Shown: positions 10,314 to 20,897, counted from the first letter of the stretch. The stretch: 64,000 nt of DNA from Nymphaea colorata (GCF_008831285.2 NC_045147.1:10163427-10227426), one strand, 5' to 3'. The notes: generated from the letters alone by a model not told the origin. Numbers and translations are program-made.

Positions 10314-11577
10314 CTATCATATACTCGGATTGAAATGTTTCGGTAGATAAAGAATCGAGAACAGGATCTGAAGTATCAGCACGATTTACGCTGCTGAGTT
10401 CTCCAGCTTCCTCGTTTAACTTACTCTGTCCCCAAGACTTCAAACCCACAAAAGTCTTCTGCAACAGAAACAGAAAGAGAGTCATGTGTGTGTCTATGCA
10501 TATGATAGGGAAGTGCCCACAATTGACTAGCTTCAGTAAACGTGCAACTGTAAAGCAGCTCAAATATGTGCATGATCTCGTAACTTTAATCTAGTATGTG
10601 AAATTCATTAACTTTCAAATAAATTGTAACTCATTTTGGTTGTGTTTGATCTGCAGAGCGCACCATCTGGCATTCAAATGGAGGAGGTAAGACTGTGCAG
10701 CCGGTTCTTTCTTTGTTTCGTTGCCTTTTCACCGAAATATTTTATCATGAAAACATGTTGTCAGTATGTATGGTACTAGTTCATATTGAAAACAAAAAGC
10801 ATCGTCCCCCTAAAGAGGAAGAGGATCCCCTGTTTGCTTTCTTGATGCAGTGGTATGAAGTGAACTCCAGAGGGTTGGAGGTCTTCTGCAAGAGCTGGTT
10901 TCCCCCACCTTCATCCAAGGTTCGCATCAAGGGTGCTGTCTTCTTCTGCCATGGCTATGGCGATACCTGCACCTTCTTCTTCGAAGGTAAACTACCATCA
11001 GAACCGCCGTGCATATGAGGGGAATTAGTGTTAGATTCAACCAACCAGAAATACAAGATCCCCTTCTCGTAAAATGAAAAAACGAAGAGCAGACCAGATG
11101 CACAAGCAAAATCATCTGCCGAGTAACCTATGCAATCGATCAATCTAAGCAACAGGAGAAAAGGAAAAGAACACCACGGAATAGCTCATAAAAACCGTGA
11201 ACGCCTAATCGAGATTCGAATTAGACTTGGGGCATGTCCAAATCAGCCTACAATTTAGGAAAGATCTTCAAGTAACAGGAATTATCCTTCACTAAGAAGA
11301 AAAAAAAAGTCCTAATTTGTTACATCAGATACCTAATGTTGAAGGGGATTATCTCTGTTTACTTCCCACGCAAAAAAGACAAACTCCAAGTAAGGACAGA
11401 ACACAAGAGTTCTCTTAAACCATATCCACAATCGAAACGGCGCTCCCCACATCCAAGCGATCCTGTTGATGAAGAAGGGACTAATCAAAGCCAAGACGGG
11501 TAAGTAAGAAGGCTCACGTAATCGCGGGCGAAGAAAGCCCTCGCAGTGGTAGCGACGGCGACAGCCCCAAAGATCAT
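10288..11577 (-). CDS. Hypothetical two-exon small protein, 76 aa
   Basis: A start at 11577 with A at -3 opens exon 1 (11577-11518, MIFGAVAVATTARAFFARDY), followed by a GTGAGC donor. A CTGTTGCAG acceptor leads in phase to exon 2 (10458-10288), which encodes KTFVGLKSWGQSKLNEEAGE and a Ser/Thr/Asp-rich stretch before a stop. The N-terminus is hydrophobic and could be a membrane anchor or organelle signal. I do not recognise the family. The last ~10 codons run into G6PDH-derived sequence in another frame, so the original C-terminus has probably been lost. Lipase exons lie on the opposite strand within its ~1.06-kb intron. It may be a real truncated gene or a chimeric one. Confidence 0.4.
10657..10986 (+). 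pseudogene. Monoacylglycerol lipase-type alpha/beta hydrolase, two-exon fragment
   Basis: Two plus-strand exons, 10657-10686 (SAPSGIQMEE) and 10851-10986 (WYEVNSRGLEVFCKSW, a variable linker, GAVFFCHGYGDTCTFFFEG), match the N-terminal region of plant monoacylglycerol lipase/lysophospholipase-like hydrolases. The strand before the oxyanion-hole HGYGD segment is clear. Acceptor, donor and phase are kept at both exons. The nucleophile GxSxG region and all later exons are missing, and the sequence after the last donor is unrelated. It lies antisense inside the intron of the hypothetical gene and looks like a captured fragment. Confidence 0.8.
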
Positions 11578-11688
11578 GGTAGGTTCTTTTCTCCTCTATG
11601 AAAAGAACGGCAGGGCCAGCAAAGACAAGCAAAGATCGAGGAAATGAGGGAGAGTAAAAATGTCAAAACCCTTACCTTATTAAGGAGC

Positions 11689-11949
11689 TTATGAGGGAAT
11701 CCTTCGAGTGGGGAAGGTTCGCGGCAGCAGGAAGAAGGCTGCGGCTTCACGGCGCGTGAGGACGAAGAGCGTTGCGTGAAGGCGAAGAGGGCTGCTGCTG
11801 CGAGAGGCGAGTGAGGGAAGAGGCAGCGATAAGGACGAAGAGGGCTGCGGCTGCGAGAGGCAAGTGAGGCAAGAGGCAGCGAAACGCCAAACGCGACCGT
11901 GCCCTAACGGTCCCAAAAATAATCGTCGAAAGAATCGACTTCAATTCAA
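11689..11949. repeat. GC-rich tract with an imperfect ~55-bp tandem duplication
   Basis: Two adjacent copies of a GGGCTGCGGCTGCGAGAGGC-type unit span about 11776-11887 in an otherwise AT-rich neighbourhood. The tract lies just upstream (minus strand) of the hypothetical gene start and beside the left end of the Harbinger-like element. It may be 5'UTR or promoter sequence. Frames across it look compositional, not conserved. Confidence 0.5.
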
Positions 11950-12738
11950 GGGTTCGTTTGATTGTAGGGTGAGTAAATTTATAATGGTAAATTTTTGTGG
12001 AAAAATTTTTAGGATGAATTTTTCCTTACCCCTATGACCTCATAGGAAGAATTTAACGTGTTAAAGTGCCAAATGATTTTACTGCAAGCGAAGGTTCTTA
12101 ATCCATAAATTAGGATTACCAAGGAAAAATACAAGCAATACAAAATTCATTGAGTAATGGACAATCCCAAGCTGACTCGGGTAATTTTTGAGTCGACAAT
12201 CCCAAGCTGACTTGGGTAATTTTTGAGTCGACTCACGGAGTATGCCAACAATGATTATATTGCAACTTCTAGCATTTTCTTTGATTTATACAAAGGTTTT
12301 CTACTTGAGTTGTGCTTGTGGACTTTATGTTCCGTTCCATACATCCGTCTGGCTCCAACTTGAAGAACATTCCATTTACAGGTTTCTCCAGGCTATTGTC
12401 GAAAGTAGAAAAGTCTCCTACTCAATTGACTGGGCAGATTTCATTTCTTTGCAGTAATTACAACATACTAATGAATGCTTCGCAACTTGGTTTTATGGAT
12501 GGTACCATGGTATGCATTTTACGAATTTTCTCAAAGCAACGCAAATCTCAGCAACTTGAATGCTTTTGGTACAGATAATTAACGTTTGCTTACCAATAAA
12601 TCCTCTTTCTCATCCTTCAAGTAATTCAGTGCAACAAAACAAATCAAAAAATTCATATAACATAACAGCATGAAAAGCGGCACACATGCTTCAACTAGCT
12701 CCTACTCTCATGCTTGTCCGTTGAACAGTGTCACGGAC

Positions 12739-12878
12739 TTAGTTAACATATTTATTGAACCATTCAATCGTGTGAGTATGTGCTTCTTCTGCTCTCTTCA
12801 CAGCAGCTTCATCATCAGTTTTGTATCTCACTGTCCAGCTATGTGCAGCGCCGAGGAATATCTTCCTAAAACTATTAC
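12739..12878 (-). pseudogene. Dienelactone hydrolase family, last exon only
   Basis: On the minus strand a CTGCAG acceptor is followed by SFRKIFLGAAHSWTVRYK, then DDEAAVKRAEEAHTHTIEWF and NKYVN with a stop. This matches the C-terminus of plant dienelactone hydrolase-like proteins (family pattern FPGVxHGWTVRY), including the His of the catalytic triad. The family pattern has HGW where this copy has HSW. No upstream exon with the nucleophile Cys was recognised. It is most simply a gene fragment captured by the surrounding element. Confidence 0.75.
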
Positions 12879-13670
12879 CTGCAGATGAAGATCAACTGTT
12901 TAGTGTTATGTTTTTCCAAACGAAACTACAGGAATACTCAAGCAGGTGATGAAGAGCAACCATTCATATCAATTCTACCGGAGCCTCCAAAAACCAAGCA
13001 AGAGAGGCAAAAGCATGTCAAATATAGAATCAGCTCAATACCAGCTACATTAACTAGAACAACGTAAATGCAACAGAAAAAGAGCTCCCATTGAAGAGCT
13101 GAACTGACAACTTCCCACCAAATTCATACTAAAGCGGCCTTCAACATACAGTCCAAGACATCCTAACAAGATAGCATCTGAAAGAAGTCTGCCTGAATAT
13201 AATTTTGCTGAGGAGAAGACTTGCTGCTGCTGGCGGGCAATGGGATTTGATGGCAAAGGGCGATGATCTGCTCTTGGTGAAAGAGGGGGCAAAATGCAAG
13301 TGAATAGGAATACTCAAGCAGGTGATCTTTAAACTATCCAGTTATTTCAAGTAACTATTGCCGCAGATCATGACAATCAAATAAGAGGAAAAGGCACTAG
13401 TAAAATGAAAATCCTATGCCTCCAACAAGTGCAACAAATTCTGCAATATACCAAAATTAACATTGGCATAGCAGAACTTTGGTGGAATCTCCAAAAACTC
13501 TGGAAAGTGGCTCTGTTAGGTATCCAAAGGGGCTCTATTTTTTTCCATCCCTCCATTACGCAATATAGCAAAAAGTAAAATTGAAACAACAAGATAAACT
13601 CAAGGTATAAGAGATCCCTAATCGGTGGTTTAGACGTTTGCCCTGACGCGAGAGAGAGAGGCACTCACCT

Positions 13671-13990
13671 CGCAGATGTCCCTCCTGCTCGTCCCTGGCA
13701 ATGAAAGAAGGTTAGAGAGATGGCTGGCTTGCTCGATCATGAGAAGATAAAAGGCTGCAGAACGGTGGTGAAGGCATCAGCAAGAGGGAAAGGGAGAAAG
13801 TGAATGCATCGACAAGAGCAAGAGAGAAAGGGAGAAAGCAAACCGGCGGAGGAGCGGAGCGGCGACGGCGGAGTGGCGACGGTGAGAGGGGCGACGCCTC
13901 TGGTGCGACGGTGAGAAGGCACAAGCCAAGCGAAGAAGAAGCTGTGGAGGTGAGGAGGTTTGGGGAGAAATGAGGTAATCGAGCGGATGA
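13671..13990 (-). promoter_or_regulatory. Possible 5'UTR/first-exon block within the element
   Basis: A GC-rich minus-strand stretch rich in CTCC/TCGCC ends at a consensus donor (GAG then GTGAGT, near 13670). Together with the intact acceptor and stop of the dienelactone hydrolase exon downstream, it could drive a chimeric transcript. Open frames here overlap in all registers and have no recognisable homology. Confidence 0.3.
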
Positions 13991-14153
13991 AATTTCACCC
14001 GCTCGAAAGTCCGAGCTCACATTACATTAAACGGGTCAAATTTATCCTGTTTGATGCTTGTTTAGTCGGGTGGGTCGCCCATATATTTTTCACCCTCTTC
14101 GAATGATTTACCCCGGCAATCAAACAGGGCCCAATGGTCGAAAAAATAATTAT

Positions 14154-14234
14154 GTGTTTGATACACAAGAATTTTCTTTAAAATTTGAATAATGTTTCCT
14201 CAGCTACAGTAAAATTCCTGTGTATCAAACTACC
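14154..14234. mobile_element. Small palindromic MITE remnant
   Basis: The left arm GTGTTTGATACACAAGAATT and the right arm (reverse-complemented GTAGTTTGATACACAGGAAT) pair across about 35 bp. It sits 20 bp beyond the right end of the Harbinger-like element. It is too short to classify. Confidence 0.55.
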
Positions 14235-14839
14235 TTAGCGAAAGTTGCTTTTATCATAGTCAATGTGGAGAAACATTATACAAAATTATTTTGTATTGTA
14301 GTTTGTGATTTTGTTTTCTCTTTCACGTTTTAATTAGTGAGGTTTCTCTCCAGTATAATATGGGGAGCACAAAAATAATAATAATAAATATCTTAAACAT
14401 TAGGAAAATCAAAATAAATGAGAACATTAAAATATAAATGTATAAGCAACAAATAAAAATTTGAAAATGGAAACCAGCAGTTTGACATTAAAAAAATGAG
14501 TAAATAAAAAAAGGGAAAAAAATCATGTCTTTTCGATTTTTTTTTTCATTTTGGCATTTTAAAAAATTGATGTCTTTTGCGATTTTTTTTGGTTGACTTA
14601 TTTTTGTAATTAACTTTTGTAAAAAAAAAAAAACGTACTCTTTGTAAATATGAAAGGGAAGCAGCTTTCATAAAAAATAAAAAATAATGTGGCGTGATAC
14701 AAAGACTCGTCCTATTTTGAGATTGAGGCAAAAATATCGATGGTGCTTTGGAGCGTAACCTAGACATATGCATTTTTCATATTTATGCTCAAAGTTATTT
14801 TTTATGTAAGGCGCAGGCATGAGAAACATTTGCATCCAA
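14235..14839. other. AT-rich intergenic DNA
   Basis: A/T homopolymer-rich DNA resembling the decayed AT-rich repeats at 42340-42740 and 59446-59825, though the match is too weak to claim. No gene recognised. Confidence 0.4.
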
Positions 14840-16965
14840 AAAATTTCAAAAAATTATAATATGGTTTGGCGTTGAACATAACTTCAAATGGGTAAGTCCT
14901 TCAAGAGTTTTGGTGGGAACATAACTTTGTAGCCGTGTGAAAAGCATAAGACCAATATTTGTTTGGTACTCAAGCATTAGCCAACATAGTGAGACCGATT
15001 TCAACAACATGACGGTGGCATCTCTCAACTACCCCGTTTTATTTCCGAACATGAGGACAAGAAACCCTGTGCCCAATAAGATTTAATTCAAGAAAACCAA
15101 TAAGACATTGATATTCTCATCCCCAGTCTGAATGCAGGAATTTAATTTTTATACATGTAACAAACTTAGCACCCGGTTTAAAATTTTGAAAAACTTCATG
15201 TAAGTCTGATTTGTGCCTAATAACATATGTCCAAGAATATTTTGAATAGGCATCAACAAATAAAGCATAGTGTCTTTATCCATCAATACTAGTCATGAGC
15301 ACATGGCCCCAAAATTAGAGTAAACAATATCTAAGAATCCACGATGACTCTTACCTTTTTGACAAGTTTCACACACTTTATTCAGTAGAAAATCATGATA
15401 AGGCAAACCAAACTTATTCAATATGTTCATAACAGTTTTTCAAAGCATGATGGCTAAAACATCTATGCCAAGTGTCAATTGAGTCTTTGATGCCAACATC
15501 TCTGGTGGTAAAGAGGGTATCCTTCTTCTCATTCAGCATCAACTTGTATAAACCTTTCTCACTTCGACCTTGAGTAGCAGTTTCTTTGAAATAAGATCCT
15601 TAACGTAGTAACAAGAGGGGTGAAATTCGAATAAAATATTATTATCCTTAGCAAATTTGTGAACTAACATGAGATTCTTAGAAATTTCAAGCACATTGAG
15701 AATACCACCTATGACAAATCTGTCAAAAACAGTGGTGAACCAATATGGTTAATAGCCAAACCAGACCTGTGCCTCCAATATGAACACTGTTGTCACCTTG
15801 ATATTCAGAGTGGAGAGATAAATTGTTTAAATAACTGGGCACATGATGTGATGCCCTGTAATCAGGATAGTAGTTTTGATCATCGGTGGAATTATGGTGA
15901 GGAGCCACTTGATATGCTTTTGGTGCTGGTGGAGGATTGTTTTGAGCATAGGAGACAAGTTGATAGCATGTGTGCGTAGAGTGGACAGGTTTTTTGCTGA
16001 TTTGGCAAGTAATGCGATGTTTATCATTTTGAGATATGCCTCCATGGCCTCTAAAGTTGCTACGATTTCCTCTTCCACCACGATAAACTAATCCTTCATG
16101 TTTTTGATTTTAAGAATTGAAATTAGTCTTGTTTGTCAAATTAATAGAAACATCCAGCTGATTCAACATCATATCTTTCTATCATGTTACATTTTTGAGT
16201 CGAGCAGACCATGAAGCTCTTCCAAAGTTACTGGTGTAGATCAGGTCTCCATGGAAACCCTGAAGGCATGATACTTATTTGGTAATTCTTCCAACAAATG
16301 CACGACAAGATCATCCTCATCAACAGGTTTAGACGCAACAGTTAATTGATATCCAATAGATTTTGCATATTGAAAATATTCATCTACTATCTTGTTTTCT
16401 TTTTTTCATATTCTGAAGTTGGCCTCTAAAATGAATTATGGGTGAACGAGAATGAGAAGCATATGATTTCTTTAATGATGACGAAACTTAATATGCAGTT
16501 TCCAAACCAATAACTTAACTCAAGACAGTTTCACTCAACGAGATAATAGTCAACTCAAAACAAACTGATCATGCTTCAACCATAAGATGTAATCAAGATT
16601 AACATCATCAGAGTTTCCAACAATTCATGAACCCATAACTAATCAACAACAATTTTGGATGGACAGGGGTTCGTCCCATCAATATAACCCATGAACCCAT
16701 AACTAATCAACAACAATTTTGGATGGACAGGGGTTCATCCCATCAATATAACCCATGAACCCATAACTAATCAAGATAGACTTCAATTGAGCAGTCCAAA
16801 GCAGATAATTGTCAACTGATAATAGTTTGATGACACCTAGTTAAAGTTGAAGCTGGCGCTCAGAAATCTGTTTGACATTGAAGAAGTTGACGATGAAGAA
16901 GATGCTGCCATGGATGCTGGATGATGCCAGATGATCAACAGTGCTGCACTGATACCATACTAGAA
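14840..16965 (-). mobile_element. Truncated, decayed Ty1/copia retrotransposon
   Basis: On the minus strand the order is a primer-binding site (TGGTATCAG at 16957-16949, matching initiator tRNA-Met), a gag region (SIGYQLTVASKPVDEDDLVV, LLEELPNKYHAF), a Gly/Arg-rich nucleocapsid-like stretch (YRGGRGNRSNFRG), a protease-like region (YRASHHVPSYLNNLSLHSEY), a pre-integrase LNKVCETCQKG motif, and integrase (NGVVERCHRHVVEIGLTML, VPNKYWSYAFHTATKLCSHQ). Many stops and frameshifts interrupt it. The protease Asp-Ser/Thr-Gly site reads Asp-Tyr-Arg. Reverse transcriptase, RNase H and the 3' LTR are missing, so it is truncated near 14840. The 5' LTR should begin just beyond 16960 but its outer end is not clear. 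Confidence 0.88.
16626..16768. repeat. 65-bp tandem duplication inside the copia gag region
   Basis: Two nearly identical adjacent 65-bp units, plus the start of a third, each contain CATGAACCCATAACTAATCA and GGATGGACAGGGGTTC. They differ at a single position I noticed (TTCG versus TTCA). The duplication is recent relative to decay of the element. Confidence 0.9.
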
Positions 16966-18011
16966 AATGAACAAAAAAAGAACAATTAACGAGTTGCGAT
17001 GCTGAAACCACCTACGTCTTTGAATTTTTCCATCCTCTCATCAACATCTTAGCGAGAGGTAGAGCTCCACTATTTAGAGAATATCAATTACAACTTCAAC
17101 TCCTAAAATGACGGACTTGATTTTTACAAATAATTTCTTCACAGAAATTGCCTCTACTTGTGTTGCCTATTTTATCTTTTTCCTTAGATAAAGAGATTTG
17201 GGTGATATTCTCTTCAACGGTACCATCTTTTGATTTCACGGCAGCATCCTCTGATTTCTTGCCAACAAAATTCTTTGCCTTATTCCTATGGCCGTCCTTC
17301 ACTGCATAAGCTGGTTCTCTACGAGGCTCTTGGCGTATGCCAGTGTTAAGGCTGGATTTGGTGTCGACCTTCCTTTGCTGTAAGTACGTTCATTTCGTTT
17401 CAATAAAGGGAGGAAGCCTAACTCCCAAGCAAGGGTCATACTTCAATTATCAAGTAAAATGTACCAGAAGCTTCGACTCATATGATTCAAAAATATAAAA
17501 CCCGTGACTTATCCATGCTCCAAATTAATGCAAACATATATATGCAAATGTGTATGTTATGTAAAGGAGACTTGATTCATGAAGTGGACGGCGTCAGCTA
17601 ATAAGAATCCGGCTGAAAAGCACATTTCTATTACATTTTTTTAAAGAGTACTTTGAACTAATTAAAGGAATCGAAAATAAGAAAGAGAGCGCATGATTCG
17701 TCTTGACCTATTTCGGTCTCGTTAAGCCGATCATACATTGAAATCAGTCTTCAGACATTCATTGCATTTTTTGGCTTCCTTCTGTCAACAGTACTCGTTC
17801 TCAATTGGATTAATATAAAAGAAAATACAACCGATTATGCATTCTTTTTCACGTTGGCCATATCCGTAAAGTACAAATTTGAAGCCAGAGTTCCATTGAA
17901 GATGAAAGATAATTATAATTCCTATAAGATCACGTAATGGACTTGACATCAGTACAAGTTCATCGAGTTTATCTGTGCGTATACTATGCATGACATACAT
18001 GCATCATGCAT
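16966..18011. other. Probable copia LTR remnant and spacer
   Basis: The part next to 16960 should be the element's 5' LTR, but no TG/CA boundary or second LTR was found. A 68-codon lysine-rich minus-strand frame at 17096-17302 has no recognised homology. The region near 18011 is the downstream side of the calmodulin-like gene. Confidence 0.4.
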
Positions 18012-18554
18012 CTAGTGAACCATCTCCATGTTCTTGGTCATCATCACCATGAATTCTTGAATATCAACCTTGCCATCCCCATCTTTGTCAACACCCTTCA
18101 CCATCCTCTTACATTCCTCCAAGCTGCATCTCTCCCCAAGCCTCTTCAGAACCTGGAACACCTCCTCCCCACTGATCTTCCCATCCCCATCCACATCAAA
18201 CACATGGAATGCACTCTGCATATCACTCTCCTTCACCCCACCCCCCTTCCCAACCACCGCCATGAATTCATTGAAATCAATGAACCCATCATTATCTGTG
18301 TCTGCAACCCTCATCATGCTCATCACCTCTGCCTGTGAGTTGTCCCTCCCAAGAGCTTTGAGCACACGCCCAAGCTCCTCTGCAGATAGTTTCCCATCTT
18401 TGTTGGCATCAAATTTTGCGAAGACTCGCCTCATTTCCTCATTGTTAGATTGAAACAGCTTAGTGGCACCAGAAATCGTGCCATTTTGCCTGGAAGACTT
18501 CCTGGAGAAGGGCTTCATGCTCCTAAAATGAGAAAAGAAAGAGAGTCTTGCCAT
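18012..18554 (-). CDS. Calmodulin-like calcium sensor (CML), four EF-hands
   Basis: An intronless 180-aa frame. After a basic N-terminal extension of about 40 residues (MARLSFFSHF...) it has four canonical EF-hand loops: DANKDGKLSAEE (49-60), DTDNDGFIDFNE (85-96), DVDGDGKISGEE (120-131) and DKDGDGKVDIQE (156-167). Each has Asp at loop position 1 and Glu at position 12, so all four should bind calcium. CMLs change shape on calcium binding and regulate target proteins. An upstream in-frame ATG at 18644 would give 210 aa, but it lies 1 bp below a TATA box (18646-18653) and so would not be in the transcript. The 18554 start is therefore chosen. The exact CML subfamily is not determined. Confidence 0.92.
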   Translation of the reverse strand: MARLSFFSHFRSMKPFSRKSSRQNGTISGATKLFQSNNEEMRRVFAKFDANKDGKLSAEELGRVLKALGRDNSQAEVMSMMRVADTDNDGFIDFNEFMAVVGKGGGVKESDMQSAFHVFDVDGDGKISGEEVFQVLKRLGERCSLEECKRMVKGVDKDGDGKVDIQEFMVMMTKNMEMVH

Positions 18555-18645
18555 TTCTGACTTGAGATGAAAAGGAAAGGCGTCCTGTAGTTGATTGTTA
18601 AGGTGATAAAAACTGAGATGGGATTCGAAGAAGGGTGGAAACATA

Positions 18646-18653
18646 ATTTATAG
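18646..18653 (-). promoter_or_regulatory. TATA box of the calmodulin-like gene
   Basis: CTATAAAT on the minus strand, about 92 bp upstream of the chosen ATG. It implies a start of transcription near 18620, below the first in-frame ATG. Confidence 0.6.
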
Positions 18654-18722
18654 ATGTTTGTGGTGCACCTGATTCCAGATTGAGGAATAAAGGTAAGGAT
18701 TCAAAGCAGTTGAGCGGAAGGC

Positions 18723-18877
18723 GGTGGATGCCTTTCTAATACATGCATGACATCTTCTTTCATTTGCTTGGTGTCTGTTAATTTATATGCTTAGCAACGT
18801 CGGTGAATGCCTTTCTGACACATAACCTCCTCTTTCATTTGTTTAATGTGTGTTAATCAATATGTTAAGCATCTTGG
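18723..18877. repeat. Imperfect ~78-bp tandem duplication in the CML promoter region
   Basis: Two adjacent copies (about 18723-18800 and 18802-18877), each opening GGTGRATGCCTTTCT and containing TTTCATTTG and GTTAAT elements. They lie about 70-230 bp upstream of the CML TATA box, so any regulatory site inside is doubled. Confidence 0.7.
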
Positions 18878-20897
18878 AAAGGGAGAAGAAATGAGCCCAA
18901 CTATAAAAGCCAGCATCCAGCACAATCACTTTATGGAAAAAGAAACTTTCCGGCCAGCCTGTTAAAATTTAAAAAGCAACGTGCATCCACAGTTTTCTGG
19001 CCAGTTTTACAAGTGGTTTAATTTGTAGTCATTCGCTTCTTGGCGCAATTTTTTTTTTTTCTTTCTGGTCAACATAGCAGTAGTGGAATGGAACATGTTT
19101 AACAAGATACACGAGGTAAAGGTGAACAGAATTTATTCTTCAAAACGAAGTGGAATCAAAATTCTTTTAATTTAACTTCATTTAGACAGGTAAGCGACCA
19201 TTAGGAAAACCATCCTGGCACTTATTGTAGATTATCACGGCCTCTTTCGTTGTTAAAAGTTTGGAGGTCGGTCTTCCCGACTCTCCAGCTTCTGCCTTAT
19301 GGTGATGGCTGCATGTTTGCAAAATTTAAGGGGCGCACGGCACCAAGAATACTAACATAGTGTTTCATGAATCTATCTCCAAGATTAAAGTAGATTTATG
19401 AAATACTAGAACACATTGTTTCATAAATTTACTCTAATCTTATAAACATATTTATAAAACATTATTATACTGTTTTTGTTGCCAAAGGACCCGCAGATCA
19501 TTTGACAGTAGCCACACTATTTAAGCGTCTCATGAATATGCAAAAAAAAATTGAGGCAGATTCATAAAACACATTAGAACTAATGCTTCATGAATCTGCT
19601 CAAATACTTAGGACATAATCATAAGAAACTCAAAATTTTTTCCTGCCGCCAGCCAAACGACCCTTAAAGTCGTTTTATGTTTTAGTTTGCTAGAAACATG
19701 TGCACCTGTCCTCTGTTTGGTGACTGGAGGCCGCCTGCACCTGCAACTTTGCCCATTCGAAGTGGGGACTCATAGTCCTTGGCCTTCATCCTCGAGTACC
19801 ACATTCCCCTGAACCTAAAGTGAAGAATTGAGGATTAAAAGTAGCCTGCTTGGACATGTCTAAGAAAGGTTAAACAAGTATCATTGTGAAGGCGATGGGG
19901 AGACTCTTTGGGTGGGCAAGGAAGGAGGACCATCTACGGTTTTACGGGAAGCCACGGCCAAAAAACAGGGACTAGTAATATTCGATTCATAGGCCGGAAA
20001 GCCTACTGCACACTCAAAAGGTAGGCACCTTCCTCCTTCCTTGCCAAGAGGGAAAAAACAAAGATGATAACTCATGACATGCATCTTTCTGAATGCTTTC
20101 TCATGTCACGCAGGCAGCCTTGTTCATCAATTGATTAGACATGAATCTAGCTGCAGCCTTGTACATCAATTGATTATACATAAATCTATCTAGCTGTATA
20201 GTTGGCAAATTCACCGGGTTGACTTGAGAATAACCAGAGTCAGCCCAGATCACTAAAAAACCCAGGTTGACTCACCCCTGACTCACCCTTGACTCAGCTC
20301 GACACGGCCCGACTTGCCCTTGACTCGGCCCAACTCACCCCTACCTGACTTGCCCGATTCAACTGCACTGATTTACATTCAGCTCGCTGACCTGGTGACC
20401 TGGTCATCTGCCAATTTGAGTCTTGAGTCATGGGTTTGCCAATTATGTCTAACTGCATATGGGTGGTACTATTATATTATAAGCTGCCTTAGCCAGCAAG
20501 TTCCCCTTGCAGCCGTGTTTTTGTCCTCGAGTGTAATGTTTCAGTTCAGTGCCCAGCACAGGATTAGAAAACTTTGCTACATCATTCTTTTTTCTTTTTT
20601 CCGGCGTGAGAGGTCATTTTTCCACGGGACCACTGCCCCAAGAGGCCATAGCTCCTTCCTTGCCTCTCACTCTTGGGGTTCACAGAGCATGTTTCAAGAC
20701 AGTTTTACAGTCCAATAAGGTACTGCACTGGGTTGTGACAGCGACCATGGGCTTTGTAACACAAACTCTTTTTGGAGTCGACTGCCCCAGTTACGCTAAT
20801 CCCTTCAAGGCAAGTGGCTGTGCCGCTTACCTACAGATTTATACGCACAAATACAAACCTGTCTGATATGATCTTACTGTAATTCAATCTATCTTGT
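18878..20897. other. Intergenic DNA with MITE-like and short tandem repeats
   Basis: No gene recognised. About 19330-19670 carries repeated and inverted TTCATGAATCT/TTTATGAAAC motifs and an end resembling GCCAAACGACCC, like a decayed MITE. About 20113-20194 is a ~40-bp tandem duplication around GCAGCCTTGTTCATCAATTG. About 20263-20345 is a tract of repeated TGACTCACCC-like units. The 134-aa frame starting at 20314 runs through that tract and is not credible. Confidence 0.5.

Larger units (their letters stand above)
11950..14132. mobile_element. Harbinger-like non-autonomous element carrying gene fragments
   Basis: The left end GGGTTCGTTTGATTG and the right end, reverse-complemented GGGCCCTGTTTGATTG, form imperfect terminal inverted repeats, with related GGGTAAAT-type sequence just inside. 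The flanking trinucleotide CAA on both sides fits the 3-bp target duplication of PIF/Harbinger elements. The ~2.2-kb interior has no transposase. It contains the last exon of a dienelactone hydrolase, a GC-rich block resembling a 5'UTR with a GTGAGT donor (minus strand, about 13671-13990), a ~35-bp tandem duplication (12160-12229) and a separated 21-bp direct repeat (12930-12950, 13306-13326). The superfamily assignment rests only on the ends. Confidence 0.55.

Noticed and set aside
13712-14020. Three overlapping 61-102-aa minus-strand frames
   Set aside because: All three registers are open because the stretch is GC-rich and repetitive; likely 5'UTR-like DNA, not coding.
18006-18453. 110-127-aa plus-strand frames opposite the CML gene
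   Set aside because: Pro/Ser/His-rich translations of the EF-hand codons in reverse, with no family resemblance.
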